NCBI GenBank assembly: GCA_026260175.1
Contig: JAKCWW010000096.1
Span: 1-64,000, forward strand
Direction of reading: 5' to 3'
DNA length: 64,000 bases
Source: Reticulitermes lucifugus
Taxonomy: Eukaryota > Arthropoda > Insecta > Blattodea > Rhinotermitidae
Shown: positions 10,303 to 23,560 of the stretch, piece after piece
How positions within the stretch are numbered: the first letter of the stretch is position 1
How the letters are laid out: each line of letters starts with the position of its first letter
Program-made: the position numbers and the translations under genes
Notes under the pieces: generated by a model
What the model was told of the DNA's origin: nothing
The model's input: only the letters and a program-made list of their open reading frames with translations
The model's database searches: none

Positions 10303-13272
10303 TAACTTCATGCAGCAGAGTCCTAATCAAGAAAGTTCGCACCCGCTACTAGAACTTCCCTTGGGACACAGGAGTCCAATCTACATTCTCAGCCCCAATT
10401 TTTAAAGAACCGTGTTAATATTATCTTCCTATCTACACTTAGGTCTACCAAGTAATTCCTTACTTTCAGGTTATCTGACTGAAATTTCGTCTGTCATCAT
10501 TCTCACGAGTGATATCAGCAGTCAGCAAATATCCGCATTCTACGTCCTTCCCTTACGTTCAGAAACAAAAATTCACACCTTTATAAAAGAACAGGCATAA
10601 TTATACTCTTATTCCCATACACTGTAAACTTTACATTAGGTTGATGACGGAAATATAAACGGTACCAAACCGAATGGTGGCAATCATTCGCCGAAATTAA
10701 TGTGATTTTCATTTCTTTAAAGGAGCTGTAATTATTGTTATTTCTTCTGTAACTGTAAATAAAACACATCTGCAGTGTATGTACATTCCTCTTCAAATTT
10801 TATGACATGAGATTATTGGTTTAATTCGGTATGTGAAGTTCTTCTTGTCTGTTGATGTACGCCTATTCACGAGTACTTACAGTATGTGACAACGTCGTGA
10901 ATCCTCGAGGATACACTTGTAATCCTCCCGGCATTAGAATTTTAAAAGGGAAATTTTGAGGTAAAATCACTGAACTACGTTGTTCTTTATAATTTTGAAT
11001 AGCTTTTCATTTTAGATGGAATTATTTTAAGGAAATCTGTTGTCTGTAAAATTTTGGGGACAACATTTCTCTGATTAAAGGCCCCCTTCTTGTCTTGAAT
11101 TATGTCACTACAACGTAACGAACCGCAAATAGACATTAGCAATGTGCAAGAAAAAGAACACATTCGTTAGCTTTCAATGTGCCATTTTGCTTACAGAGCA
11201 GGTTAACTGTGCTAGTTAAGTAAATTCTAGCAATGAATATTCTCAGAACGATAGCTTCTCTTTTAAAAGAGTAACAGCAGGACATCCTCTGGCCACCTGC
11301 CTACTGAAACACCCTGCTAGTCTAACTTCATATACACATTTATATTTCTACATAACTAAGAGCACAAGGAGTGGAGGTTTTTGCTACCTTGTGTCAAGCC
11401 TCAGCTCGGAGACACGGAACAAATTGCTCACTGTGTCACGAACATTAGTCACACGTTGTTACTTCCTTCTTTTGTGCTCATCTGTCTGTCTGTCTGTCTC
11501 TTTCTTCATTCTTCTCTTCTGCAGATCCTTATCCTAAGAGTCTTTATGTCGCTTGCACCTACTGTGGATGTTGGCGCCATTTTAATATTTCATTACGAAG
11601 TTTTCATTATTTTATTTTACATTTCGTGATTGTGACACAGCAGTCAGCTGATACCTGACAGCAACGATAAAGGTTATATTGTACTAGACAGAGATGTATA
11701 TCAGCTGTCATTAGATTGGATGTTGAGAAAAACTATCGAGTGATTTCGACAACTCACCTACATGAAGTTCCATTACCATATAACAAGAAAGTGAAAAAGA
11801 CAGACAAACAAGATAGATGATAGGTTTTCTCTCATGGCAGAAACAATCCTAGCCGTAAGAAAGAGAAAATGGCGTCTGGGTATACAGTTTTTATATTACG
11901 TTCAAATTGTTTCAATTGAAATTTTTATATTCCTTTGCTCTCCATGACAGCCAAATTTACAGAAGCAAAACTGTATAAGATATAGACTAACTACGATAAA
12001 TCACAAAAACATTCCGACGATGGTATATTGCGCTGACCTTCACAAACTTTTGGGCACTGTCCATCACCTTGGTTTTCATAACACACCTTCTCGAAAACTA
12101 GACCTGTCTTTCTCTTAAGGTTGAGGAGGTGACCAATGGTAGAACTAGATCTTCCAGACGGGCCTACAAGTTAGGATTCTTCTCCCCATATTCCAACTGA
12201 AGGCGAAAACAGACCCAGTTTCCAAAACTGTGATGTATAAAACCCAAGACAATGGACAATGTGAAAGAAGATAGGCAATGTACGTATAACGTAACATTGT
12301 GGCGGTTTCGTTGACCATTGTTGCAGTGGAATTATAAGGATGCATTCTCTGTGTGTTGAACTACGTGTCACTGTAAACTATATAAAAATAATGAGTGTTG
12401 CACACCAGTGCTTTTATGGCAAATTTATGTCGCCGGCAACAATAAAACGTACGTAGGTCTTCATATAAAATGCCCGATGCTGCACTGAGAAAAAAGAATG
12501 TTCGTTTTCTCATTGCCTTTTTGAGACTTACAATTTGGCTAAACCGCTAAAACATTCCCTAGATAACGAAGGGATTTTCTGAACAAATGAGAACACAAAG
12601 ACTAACGGACAAATATTTAGGTGATACATGTCTGTAATACAAATATAAAACACGCACATCCAATACTTTTCTACAAGACATTCTACGTTTCACACAATGT
12701 GCAACCACGCCTAAAACCCATTTAGTTCCTATCGCTACCTGCAAAGGTGAGCATAACTGACAACGCACAGTGCTTTTTTTTTGTTGGACTCAATTCACTT
12801 AGCAGAAAGTTCTGAGTCATGCTCCGCACACGACGAAATGGTATTCCTCTGCTGCAGTCCTATTCATTGTCACCTATACACAACGTTGTAGACTGTGTGA
12901 AAGATTTGCATGTCACAACAATTCCACCTCGCCATTTTGTGATCGGAAAAGTATAAAAAGCCGATTTTGCCTGTTCTTATAAAAGGTATATTTAGATGGG
13001 AAGACAATGTGGAGCTTAAAAGCACGGACAGCCCACCCAAAAGTTCTCTGCAGAGTGACTTCTGCCGGTCTGCCGGATCGTAAAGCTGATCACAACTGTC
13101 GCTATTTCAGAATGAGCGAGGCGAGTCTCGTACGTCAGCGTGAATGTCGCCGGTAGCAACTAATAATCTTGCTTCGTATTTGAGATATCCCTAGTACAAT
13201 ATCAACAAAACCAAATAATCTGAAACTTTCGTAGTTTTCCTTAGCGCATCGAGACAGGTGGAAAGTCAGTAC

Positions 13273-13552
13273 TTTTTTTTGTGGTGAAGGGCCCCGCAGT
13301 AGATTCTACGGACGCACCGCAGCCTTGAGGCTTATTGTGCAATCCTGTGATGATGATTATTAATTTTTAGTTTTTTCCTTGTAGTGGAGCCCCGGTGGAA
13401 TAAAATTGATAGGGGAAAACCGAAGTACTCGTGGAAAAACATATCCCAGTGCCACTTTGTCCACCACAAATCCCACATGGACTGACCCGGCATCGAACCC
13501 GGGTCTCCACGGTGAGAGGCCGGCGACTAACCGCCTGAGCCATGGTACGGCC
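13273..13552 (-). mobile_element. SINE-A copy (tRNA-derived)
   Basis: Read on the minus strand, the head has an A box like TGGCTCAGGCGG and a B box GGTTCGATGCC, followed by a conserved body and a 3' end 'gggcccttcaccac' plus an A tail. Flanking 11-mers aaagtcagtac (13262-13272) and taaggcagtac (13553-13563) match at 9 of 11 positions and are the likely target duplication. Other copies lie at 20532-20813, 24733-25010 and 36945-37214. Confidence 0.9.
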
Positions 13553-13756
13553 TAAGGCAGTACCTTACTTAGAACAATCTGCATCTTTCTGCATTCTTGC
13601 CAACCCGTTATTCATAATCACTCCATACATTTATTTCATCGACACTATACACAGAAGGCAGTTAGCACATCGATATTAAATAAATTATTAAAATGAATAA
13701 TATAACTCAATGACATATTCTTTACTTGGACTTGTTCATCGTCTAATTATTGATAA

Positions 13757-13802
13757 AGCACGACGTTTTCGGAAGCCACCTCTGCTTCCGTCTTCAGGCA
13801 AG
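13757..13802 (-). other. Hammerhead-like core motif (degenerate)
   Basis: The minus strand reads CTGAAGA, then a hairpin GGAAGC...GCTTCC with six perfect pairs, then GAAAACGTC. This order (CUGANGA, helix II, GAAA) is that of a hammerhead ribozyme, but helix I is weak here and helix III would have no loop. It is probably a decayed relative of the motif at 20874-20915. Activity is not claimed. Confidence 0.35.
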
Positions 13803-14142
13803 AAAAATACCCACTCTAGTGGACCCCTTAGATAGAGTTCTAAAAAAGATTATGTCAATGAGTCATATATCATCGTCAGAGCCCTAGAGGGGTAAATAAT
13901 ATAATACTTATTATCTCACGTCCATTTGGTCGCATTCTGAAATCCCCTCCCCCCCCAAAAAAACAATATGTCTGTTTCTTGTTTCCTCCACCAGTTTGCA
14001 CGCTGGGCGACCGTGACAGCCTGGGCTTAACAGCAGCCTACTGAGAAACGGCAGTAGCAGACATTTCTTTTATTTCTTCCATTTTACAATTCGATATGAC
14101 TTCTTGGGTCTGTGTTCAGAACACTTATGTCCCTTCTCGGAT

Positions 14143-14167
14143 CAACAAACAAACAAACAAACAAACA
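14143..14167. repeat. (ACAA)n microsatellite
   Basis: About six tandem ACAA units just upstream of the SINE-B copy. Confidence 0.9.
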
Positions 14168-14228
14168 ACGGAAGTAGATATAAAATATCTTTTATGTCTT
14201 GATTTTTATTTCAAGACACTAACCAGGG

Positions 14229-14498
14229 TTACGGGTAGCCGCGCGGTCTAAGGCGTAGGTCTGCGGCCGCTCCCTTGCTGAGAGTGCGGGTTCGAATCCA
14301 GCCGGGGGCATGGATATCTGTCTTCTGTATATGTTGTGTGTTGTCAGGTAAAGGGCTCTGCAACGGCCCGAACCCTTGTTCAGAGGAGTCCTACCGAGTG
14401 TGGTGTGTCTAACTGTGTGTGATCTTGAAATCTCAACAATGTGGCGGCCTAGGCCCGAGGAGAGCTGTTGCGCCACAGGAAAAAAAACAAAAAACAAA
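14229..14498 (+). mobile_element. SINE-B copy (tRNA-derived)
   Basis: The head has 'gcgcggtctaaggcg' (A-box region, like tRNA-Leu/Ser) and GGGTTCGAATCC (B box). The body has 'ggcatggatatctgtc', 'gaggagtcctaccgag' and 'ggcggcctaggcc', with an A-rich tail. It is flanked by a perfect 8-bp duplication, aaccaggg, at 14221-14228 and 14499-14506. Related copies lie at 43359-43627, 44549-44800 and, more diverged, 30955-31196. Confidence 0.92.
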
Positions 14499-15553
14499 AA
14501 CCAGGGATATGCCATGAAATGTTGAAAAAGAAACAAAAATATCATGAACACCGCCAGTTAGATAGCCGATTCCCCTGACAATATTCGAAAAGGTTGTCTC
14601 AACAACAGTGTACGCATTATCACTGTGTGCCCAGCTCCGAACGCCAAATCGTACAAAACAAATTATGTAGTAACAGAAGAATAGACAAGCCTGGACTTCT
14701 TCTTAATCGTGGACTGCATTCCCGGCATTAAGAGTGACTATTTTTCGCTGCCATACGTGCAGACCCAATATGGGGCTCACTCTTTTTTATGCTGAAAGGA
14801 TACCGGAGACTATTTCTACGCAAGTAAAGCAGCTGGAAAAGTAAGGTAACTGCCCACCATCTAGTGTCAAGTTTGAAAATATATGACGCTTAGACCTAAT
14901 GACAAATTCAACTATTGCTTCAACAGACAGACCAAAGTGAAAGCGGGAAAATGCAGAATATGTCCAGATAAAAGCACGTTTTTAATTAAAACATAACAAC
15001 CAAATGAAAACACGCCACGGGACAAACGCGTAATGAACCTTGTGAAAATCGAGTTTATCCCAGAGCAAGGACTGTAAACAGAGGGCAAGGCAGGGCGATG
15101 ACGTGTGATCTATGTGACAACACTGTGGACAGGAATGTTGCGTAGCTCGTCTAGCAACTGACGCTAGCGATTCCAGAAAATTGTTAGGAAAAATGACAGA
15201 CGTCCTGTTTTAAGTACTTGCTTTTTAAGACAGCCGTTTATTGTACATTCTGAAATCGTCTATTCCAGTTTTTGTGTTTAACTGTCTGCTGCTGTCGTGA
15301 CCGTAGTTTATGTGTCTGAGGTCATGGATATTCCTTTCCAGACAAAACGACCGTACAGGCAGCGTTGAGGAATTCATCAGAGAAAAACTGGATGGCAGAG
15401 CGTTGCAGTATGTAGCACTCCACAGTTCACATTGACCGCGCACAGTAGGATAGTAAGCATTAAGTCTAGGAACCGAGTTTGCTATTGTCAGACACGCAGA
15501 TTGTTCGTTAAATGAATTTAAATTCGTAAGTACAGGATTAAACACAGACAAGA

Positions 15554-15839
15554 AGCCGCAGTAGTGCAGTCAATAGGCTACGGGTTGTATAACCGAGCGA
15601 TTGTGGTTGAATTCTCGGCAGCTGCAAGAGATTTGTCTTACTCAGAAAGCTTCAGTACCGCCCCTGGGACCTATCCAGCTTCCCAGTCAGTGGTTACCGG
15701 GGGCGATTTACCTGGACATAAAGCTCCCGGAGGCATGAAGCTGACCACTTACCTCCATCTAGTGCCAATATTAAGAATAAGTGGAACTACAACTCCACTT
15801 CCCCATATGCTTCCATAGCTTGCACAGGGACAACTTTAC
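15554..15839 (+). mobile_element. SINE-C copy (tRNA-like head), near full length
   Basis: The head has 'gcagtagtgcagtcaatagg' and 'ctacgggttg', and the B-box-like part is degenerate (GTTGAATTCTC). The body carries 'catgaagctgaccacttacc', 'tccatctagtgcca' and the family's terminal 'gggacaactttac'. It is the best reference copy of the family here. Others are at 29424-29655, 32047-32287, 39684-39975 and 60381-61164. Confidence 0.82.
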
Positions 15840-17489
15840 GTTTATCCAAACATACAAACCTCCGACTGGATGGACTGATTTAGCATTACTCGTTCCAGTA
15901 GCGGATACAGGCACACTCCTTCCTTCTTAAAATTTCTAATACTTTTCCTCAGACTCTCCATGAGACTACTTGTCTAGTGCCTTGAAGTAAGTCATAATCG
16001 CTAAGTCTCCAATATGGCCACATTATTTTAGAGGGTACAAAAGCGGCAAAATTTATTTAGCGGTGCGGTAGTCTAAATCCGCCACGACACTGTTTGTGTT
16101 CCACAGTCAGTTTTGGTTGTAACAGTCCTCCGTAAATTACTCAATTAAGGTGTGTCATGAAATTTGGCAGCTTTACCCCACCACCCCATTCCACGTTAAA
16201 TACTTCTGCCGGATAGAGCCCCATGGAGCAGTCCCGCCTTCAGAAGCTGACAATAGTCTAACTAGTCACGAAACTGCACTCCTTGTATGGAACCCAATGG
16301 TTCATTATTATTCGCACAAGAATCTAGTCCTTATCCTGGGCCATACAAGTAAATCCAGTTCACAACCTCATCCTGTTTCTTTACAGTCTGTGTTAATACG
16401 AGTATTATCCTCATCTACACCTAGATCTCCCAAGTAGACATCTCCGTTTTTAATTTTTAACTAAAATAGTGTTTGCATTTTCTCGCCGTTTCCACGCGTG
16501 CAAACTCCCCGCCCATACCACAGTCTTCGGTTTGGTCAGCCTAATAATATTTGGTGAGAAGTGTATTTATTAAATTTCTCCTTATGTAATTATTTCCATC
16601 TTTCTGTTATTTCTTCTCCCTTAGGGCCAAATACTTCCCTAAGCAGCCTGTTCTCACATACTTTACATAAGTGTCCTGTATTCAGTGCAAGGGACTAAGT
16701 CCCACGCCAACACAAAACAGTAGATAAAATCAGAGCCTTGCATACTTCAATCGCTCCGTTTTTAGATCTAAAGCTAGAAGACAAACGCATCGCCCTTTCA
16801 AAAAAAGTTGTACATTCCGCGCATATTGAGAAAGCAGTATTATGCAATGTGTATGGGTTACGGAAATTTAAATTACTAGATAGGCACCTATATTTAGTGG
16901 CATGCTATTGTTTTCAATTAGCACGTCACGTGGCCTGTAGAGCTCGAGGCTCTTCTCGTTTGTAATTAATGGTTAAGTGTGACGGCTGTTGTAAACTGAC
17001 TTGCCGCTAAATACCAGTCCTGAACGATACACGGGCCGTTGTCCGTGGGTGGTCAGTCTAACATCCACTAACAAGGCTTCTTGCGTGGACATTGTAGTAC
17101 ATCCTTGCAGCTATACATAACAAATGATGTGGTCCATTCTAAGCAGCAATCCGAAGCGACAGAAAATGAAACTGAATTTCACACAGCAAGGAGCTCTTGA
17201 GTGTTGATTTCTTCCGATAAGAACCCGAACTTCTTTTCGGAGATTCGTAGCTTCGGCAGGTAGTTTGCAATGCTCTCGCATTTGCTTTGATAAGCTTCAA
17301 GAACTGATCTCACATAACAGAAACTGTGAAAGTTTCTTTATATTTTCTGTCGTATTATGTAGAATGGTTATACTGAAGACAGAACCATAGCAAAACCATT
17401 TAATTGCATGAAATACATTTACGTCACTTGACAAACTCCCTCTACAAAATTTGTGTCGTCAGCAATCAATTTTATGACTAATGGAGTAG

Positions 17490-17638
17490 GTCCAAACACC
17501 TCGGAACAAGCTCAAAATTCTAGTCACCAGGAGGGGCATATTAAGCAAGTTCTATACTAAAGACCCACAAATATAAGGCGCCATCTTATAAAATTTAGTC
17601 GCCACAGCGACCTGGTGTCAGGGATTTGTGCACCCCTG
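17490..17638 (-). repeat. Small MITE-like repeat, copy 1
   Basis: The reverse complement starts 'caggggtgcacaaatcc' and contains 'ggcgactaaatttt', 'atatttgtgggtc' and 'tagaacttgctt'. The same order of blocks recurs at 30495-30641 and 47539-47705, defining a 150-170 bp dispersed family. Termini of CAGGGGTGCA type suggest a hAT-like non-autonomous element, but I could not read a target duplication. Confidence 0.65.
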
Positions 17639-20531
17639 TAGTAACGTATATTCCAACATGGAATACATTTCAATATCGTCACTGAAGGGCGTTTTAATTC
17701 AACTTAAAAAATCTGAAACTTTTATGGAAAATATTTGAATACAACATTTTATTCATTTTGAATTTCTGTGTCACGAGGTTTGTTACTGAGCTCTCCATGT
17801 TCTTCCCAAATTTTTGGCCTCTTATCAGAATCAAATACTTTGTTGATTAATCTCAGCAGTTGTAACAGCATTGTAAAATAAAAAACTATCATATTTGCTT
17901 GCTTTCCCAAATTAATCTTATTTCCTACGTTATTAAAAACTTATTAGAATAAGGAAGAAACAGCGTTCTTTATTCATATCGCTGTTTGGGAATTACGTAC
18001 ATCTGTCACATGATTCAAATATCATTCAATGTTATAGACACTAAGTGACTTTCATAAAACTAGGTATGAACAACATGCCACTAAACCCGGTACTTTAAAA
18101 TTCATGCACATATTTTAACACAGTTCAGCTGCAGTGTGTTCACTGTCAGTTGGCATATTGGCTATATAACACCTGTCAACAACACAAAGGTCACCGGGCA
18201 CGTTGCCTTAAGCGGTACTGCGTCTCACTTATACTATACAGAAGGAAAAATGTTCGAACTCCGTCGGCAATACCGACTATAGTAAACTAAAGGTTTCCAG
18301 AATTTCACTCAGTCCCTCACCTAAATTACTGGAAGAGTACCTCAATTTAGACCACGATCGCTTTCTTCTGCATACTTTCCAATTCATTTTTCACAGCCAT
18401 CTAATTAGTTGGCGCTATGAATACACTGAGTTATTATTGATAGCATCATCAGATAAATTACAAAAAGAAAAGCACACCAAAATGGAAGTCACGCAAAGGA
18501 ACAACTGTAACTCAGTTTCCCGTAAGATGCTCTAATGCTGCACCGTGTCGGATGTCTGAGAAGTACAGAGCCTTTCTTAGTATTATGTTGTAGAGAAATG
18601 GATGACGACTAACTGCTTACTCCCTTCACTTCACATGTGGGATTTTAGTGGTATCATTATCCTGTAAAGGACAAAGAGGAAACTCGAACGAGAAAGAAGT
18701 ACTTCTCAGGTCCCAAGTAACTACAGCTGGATGGTAAGCGAAACTGAAATTATGAATCTGCTAAAGAAGAATCCGAGAGACTTGGAAAACTAAGAAAAGT
18801 ACCAGGTTATAATATAAGTAATAAAACGAATGTTTGTTTTTTTCTAAAAATATTATTTTCATGCAATTTTTCGTGAGTTTTATTCATATTTATAGTGCTT
18901 TATCTTTGCTTCCTTGTTCTTTCTTAGACCAATCATGAAAGAAAATGAGGCTGCCAAATGTACATAATTAAAATATTCAGAAACATAGAACCAATATGTA
19001 GCAAATGGTTCAGTACGGACAAGAATATGGCCAATAGGAAAGTACAAACGTATCAGAGATAAAAGGTACAGAAAAATACCTGTTTAAAACCATATGACAC
19101 GGAAAAATAAAGTCAGTAAGACGCGACCGCTACTAAAGGCTACCAGGGAAAGAAATACATTGGAGACAAGAGGGAAGATTGTAGTGGCAGAAAATGTGTA
19201 GCAAAATGAAAGAGTAGAACAACATAAAGGAATCGGTACTCCGCAACTACATAGTTACAGGGGCACAGATCCATGTAAGGTAACACACCGCAGCTCATTC
19301 AACTCGGCAATTGTGTAGGACAACGTACAGATTCATTATTTGCGTTGCAGCAGTTAAATTGTATTGACATTCACATATGATTTATTAAACGCAAATATAA
19401 TCAGATATTGCAAGCAAAATGTTACGCTATTATTCTGGTGCTACGGCAATACATCCCATAAAAGAGTATTCTGTACTGTCACGGCCGTGAAGACCTCAAA
19501 CCTAAAATAAATTATGGCATGTTGAATTCTAAATACTCGCATTGAAAGGACTGAAGTCAGAGAAACTTTGAGAAACGCATATGAGAACAAAAAATTCCAC
19601 AACATGAAAAGTGGAAGACTTTATTATAAAATACTGGTTCGAACCCTGGCCAGTGTGAGGAAGTCAGTTTGAAAGATCCCCTAGCGATTTATATCGTAAT
19701 TCCACCTGCAGCTTTTATGCACGGCTGTACTCCTGTTTCAGCAACTCAGAGACATGAGGAAAGGACGTACAATAAACCGTTCCAAGTGCAACTAGGGTTA
19801 ATAAAACGCACTGCAGTAGCTTCAATGTACCAAAAGAAGTGGATCATGACGCATCAATCCAACCGATGAACTTTGCTTCAGAGAAATGGTAGGCTGAGGT
19901 TAGTCTTGCGCAACAGTTAACAACTGTCATGGAACAGGAAAGGCGGAAGCTATAAAAACACGACAGCGAACGTGTTACCCATCTGACGAATGAGGTTGTT
20001 CGGACTCTGTACATTGCAAGGTATAATGTGAGCCATGCAACCGGTACTGCATTTACCTTTGCGAGCTTCACTCAGTACGTAATTACTTATGGTTCAATTT
20101 ACGACACACTGTAGGATGACTGCAAAATGATGAATTAGAACAGACTGGGAAGGCAGCGGTGCAGGTATAATAGGGGTGATATTCTAGCATTTGCCTGGGG
20201 GTACTGAGGAAGGCAATGACAGTACTACTGAGTAATGTAAGTGTTAAAACTACCGACACTGCTAATTCCGCTGGTTCGCAGACTCCTGCTGGTTGAGCAA
20301 ACCGGCAATATGCGTATCTTTTCCTCCTCTAGCATAGTGTGAAACCAGAAACAAAATGCCAATATTTTTACAATAATTAGTTATTTAATCTACTGCGTGA
20401 CATTTAAGCCTATTATACTGACTAAAATCGAAAAAAAAAACTCTTTTAACAATTTTGTTTAATCCCCAACTACATTTAAAAGTTTATTCAGTTTAGCATT
20501 ATCCCTATTCCAAGTAGTAAACTAGTTCACA

Positions 20532-20813
20532 TTTTTTTTTGTAGTGAAGGGCCCCGCAGCAGATGCTACGGAAGCACCGCAGCCTTGAGTCTTATTGTGC
20601 AAACCTGTGATGAAGATGATCAGTTTTTTCGTTTTTGTTTTGTAATGGAGCACCGGTGGAATGCAATTGACAGGGGAAAACCGAAGTACTCGGAGAAAAA
20701 CCTGTCCCAGTGCCACTTTNTCCACCACAAATCCCACATGGACTGACCCGGGATCGAACCCGGGCCTCCGCGGTGAGAGACCGGCAACTAACCGCTTGAG
20801 CCATGGCACGGCC
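20532..20813 (-). mobile_element. SINE-A copy
   Basis: A full-length copy on the minus strand with A box TGGCTCAAGCGG, B box GGTTCGATCCC and a 3' A tail (the T run at its left end). One undetermined base lies at 20720. No clear target duplication was found. Confidence 0.9.
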
Positions 20814-20873
20814 ATATTTATTTCAACAACTGCACAACAATGAAAGAAACCAATTTTTAAATATATTGACATT

Positions 20874-20915
20874 CCTCCTACATGTTTCGACATACAATGG
20901 CCATCTTCAGGGAGG
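20874..20915 (-). ncRNA. Putative type-I hammerhead ribozyme motif
   Basis: Reading the minus strand: CCTCC, CTGAAGA, a 15-nt helix II segment, GAAAC, AT, GTA, GGAGG. CCTCC and GGAGG pair perfectly (five pairs, helix I). The segment from the last A of GAAA through GU can form a two-pair helix III (A-U, C-G) with a 2-nt loop, leaving A as the cleavage-site base. Helix II is the weak point: G-C, G-U and C-G pairs only, with one unpaired base after CTGAAGA. Such minimal hammerheads are known from Penelope-like retroelements. The assignment is a fold prediction by eye and activity is untested. Confidence 0.45.
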
Positions 20916-23360
20916 TGGTTAACAAAGGAAAGAGTAGTTATGGCTAATTATATTGCGGATCTGTACATATAAGTTAAAATACATGCGTTAAATAAATTCC
21001 AAGTTACAGACATTTTATCATGCTTTCATAAAAATATACGAGTGTAAAAGACAGTCGGATGCAGTAAAGATATTATACATAATGGGTAGAAGTATAAAAA
21101 TTTCAATATGAAATAGAATTGCTATGACAATAAAATTGAGGAGGTTACATAACCCGGACAAAAAGGAATAGTAGACAAGAATGCACGCAGAGTTTGGTAG
21201 AGATAGGTTTTGGATAGCGATCTCTTTGAATGGATAGCACATTAGAGGATAGCATTACGTTTTCCAAGGAAACATGCTCTGAAGGTGGGAAATTATTGAG
21301 CTGGTTCGGGTTCGTATCCGGTGGAAGGTTTTGTGTGAAATCTTTAATGATTTAAGAAAATATAAAATCGCGAACCTCATCTAAGCTCTTATACTTCAAG
21401 ACTTATAAAATAACAAAAGGACGAATTTTATAATCAAACCACAAAATAAAGGGAAATGCGTATGATGACGGTATAGTCTTATATTAAAAGAAAGGAATAT
21501 TAAAAGGGAAATAATTTAAAGTGTGCCTATTGGCGCTACATCACGATTGTACTTATTCTTTAGTTTTCTTAGTGCATTCTAATACTAAACGCAACGTGAC
21601 TATAACAAGGCTATTAAGCCAATTTAAATTTATCTTTAAAGAAACTAGGGAAGTACATTCAACTTTGCCTTTAAGTGTTTATTTCGCCTGAGATACGAAA
21701 TAAATACCACAACATTTCTTTCAAGTCCACCTAAAAGCAGATCTCTGGGACAGATTACGCTTTCATGATGACCATACATTTCTTTCTTGTCGAGGTGAAA
21801 AGACAGATAATTCTGGCTACTGCATTTGCAGAGGAAACGTTTTCATTAACAATCTGTCTGGGAATATATCGTATTTCAGAGCCCATCATCTGATATTCCA
21901 TTACAACTACCGTCTGACAGTCTTCGATTGGTCATCATGCGAGCAGGAGATCCTATCTATAATGTCAATTAGATTTGACGACTGGAATGCTTGACAGGAT
22001 ACCAGTTGCTTTGGGTTTGTTCGTTTCCTCCGAGTGCGCATAGCTGAAGCTTCAGATGTGAAGCCGATGCACAATTTTATTCCCTGCTTCTGTCTTCCAG
22101 GATGGAACTTAGAGTTAGTGGTTTATGTGCATTAAACCTTTAAAGCCCGATGGTAATTATATGTAACACTAAGAAACTCTGAATTTTTCCTAGAGAGTGT
22201 ACTTACGTGTTTGGTGAAATTCTCACAACAAATACCGATTATTTCCTTAAAGAACATTACGTGACTAGTCTTTGTAGAGGAAATGGAGTTTGTTTTTTGT
22301 GAAATGGGAACTAAATCTTTACACATAATGTACATGAATTTCCATCTTCTTTTAACCCACTTTAATTGAGTACTCTTGTTAAGCTTCTACGTCACTCGCA
22401 TTTTGTGACATTAAATGTCTCTCATTTGTGACTCGGCTTTGCTCATTATTATGAGTAAAGCTTTTCGTCTAGCTCCAGTTATTACATTACAGTGAGCCCT
22501 TCTACAGTCTCGGACATAAATCGCACTGGAATATCTACAATTCGATATCAGTCTTCAAAGGGTTAAGTTTCTACTTATTTCTTGTAAGTTCTGGAAAATC
22601 CGTCCATTGATAATAGTGTTTTGTTTGTCACGTGAACTATTTAATCATATTTTACCTAATATGACGGGATGTTTCCACGATTTATGGTAATGGAACTAAG
22701 AAACCTTAATGAGTTTTTTGTTCTCTACGCGTAGACTGGGAAGAATGAGAAAGGAAGCGGTTACGAAGTGTCTAAAAATAAGTCGAATTCCTGCACTCGG
22801 TTAACGATTTTAATACAGGACTTCCAAATGTAAAATACACGTAAAAGTGCTAAGTACTTAACAACGACATTTGGTACGCTACAATGTTCGCCCGTAATTT
22901 TATTGATATTATGTTATCTTTCTACTTTTAATCCTATTACATAAAATATGCAAGAATCTGAAAGTAGGTAAACCGTATACTCGAACAGAACTGAAGATAT
23001 TTAATATGATGTGCCAAAATGGATAAGGGATGATGGCTCTTCCGCGAGTATGATTTCTAAAATACAATACTGTCAAACCAAATGATATATTGCGCCCGTG
23101 TGAGATCTGAAAATTACACAAGTGCAGGAAATACTGCCTCTTTCTCGGGTGACATTGGTCTAGGACGACGCAGTATGACACTTGTCAAGCGACCTCTTTA
23201 TCCGCCCATTTTTTCCAGAACGTGTGTATGTGTAAACGCTGTACTTCTGTTTACACAGTATCGTGAAATTTGTAATAAATCGGTAAAAGAGAATTCGACA
23301 CAAAGGATTCAAGTACAAAAATAGAAAAAGGTAGTCTCTCAAATATCTAGAAGCCGAATC
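20916..23360. other. Intron stretch with nothing recognised
   Basis: AT-rich sequence without a coding frame of interest, RNA gene or element boundary that I can support. Confidence 0.6.
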
Positions 23361-23560
23361 CATATTTTGGCGTAGTGGTAACGTTACAGCTTGTATTCTG
23401 GAAGCCTTACCATCTCCGCCGGATTATATATCTTCGTGGTTTTCATCAGTTTCTCCAGGTAAATACCCGAGCAGTGTCTTAAAATAGGCCACGACTTCCT
23501 CCTTGCAAATCCTTGCTCTACCTTCCCATCATTCATCGCGTCTTATTGGATGCTGCAGAG
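23361..23560 (+). mobile_element. SINE-D copy
   Basis: The head-like 'tggcgtagtggtaacg' is followed by 'tcgtggttttc', 'ctccaggtaaatac' and 'ttaaaataggccacgacttcc'. This block order recurs at 29110-29330, 52963-53180 and 63784-64000. The B box is degenerate. It is an old, diverged tRNA-derived retroposon. Confidence 0.7.

Noticed and set aside
14229-14340. Possible tRNA gene
   Set aside because: A and B boxes are present but the acceptor stem cannot form and the sequence continues into a repeated body with an A tail and target duplications; it is a SINE head. The same holds for the other GGTTCGA sites.
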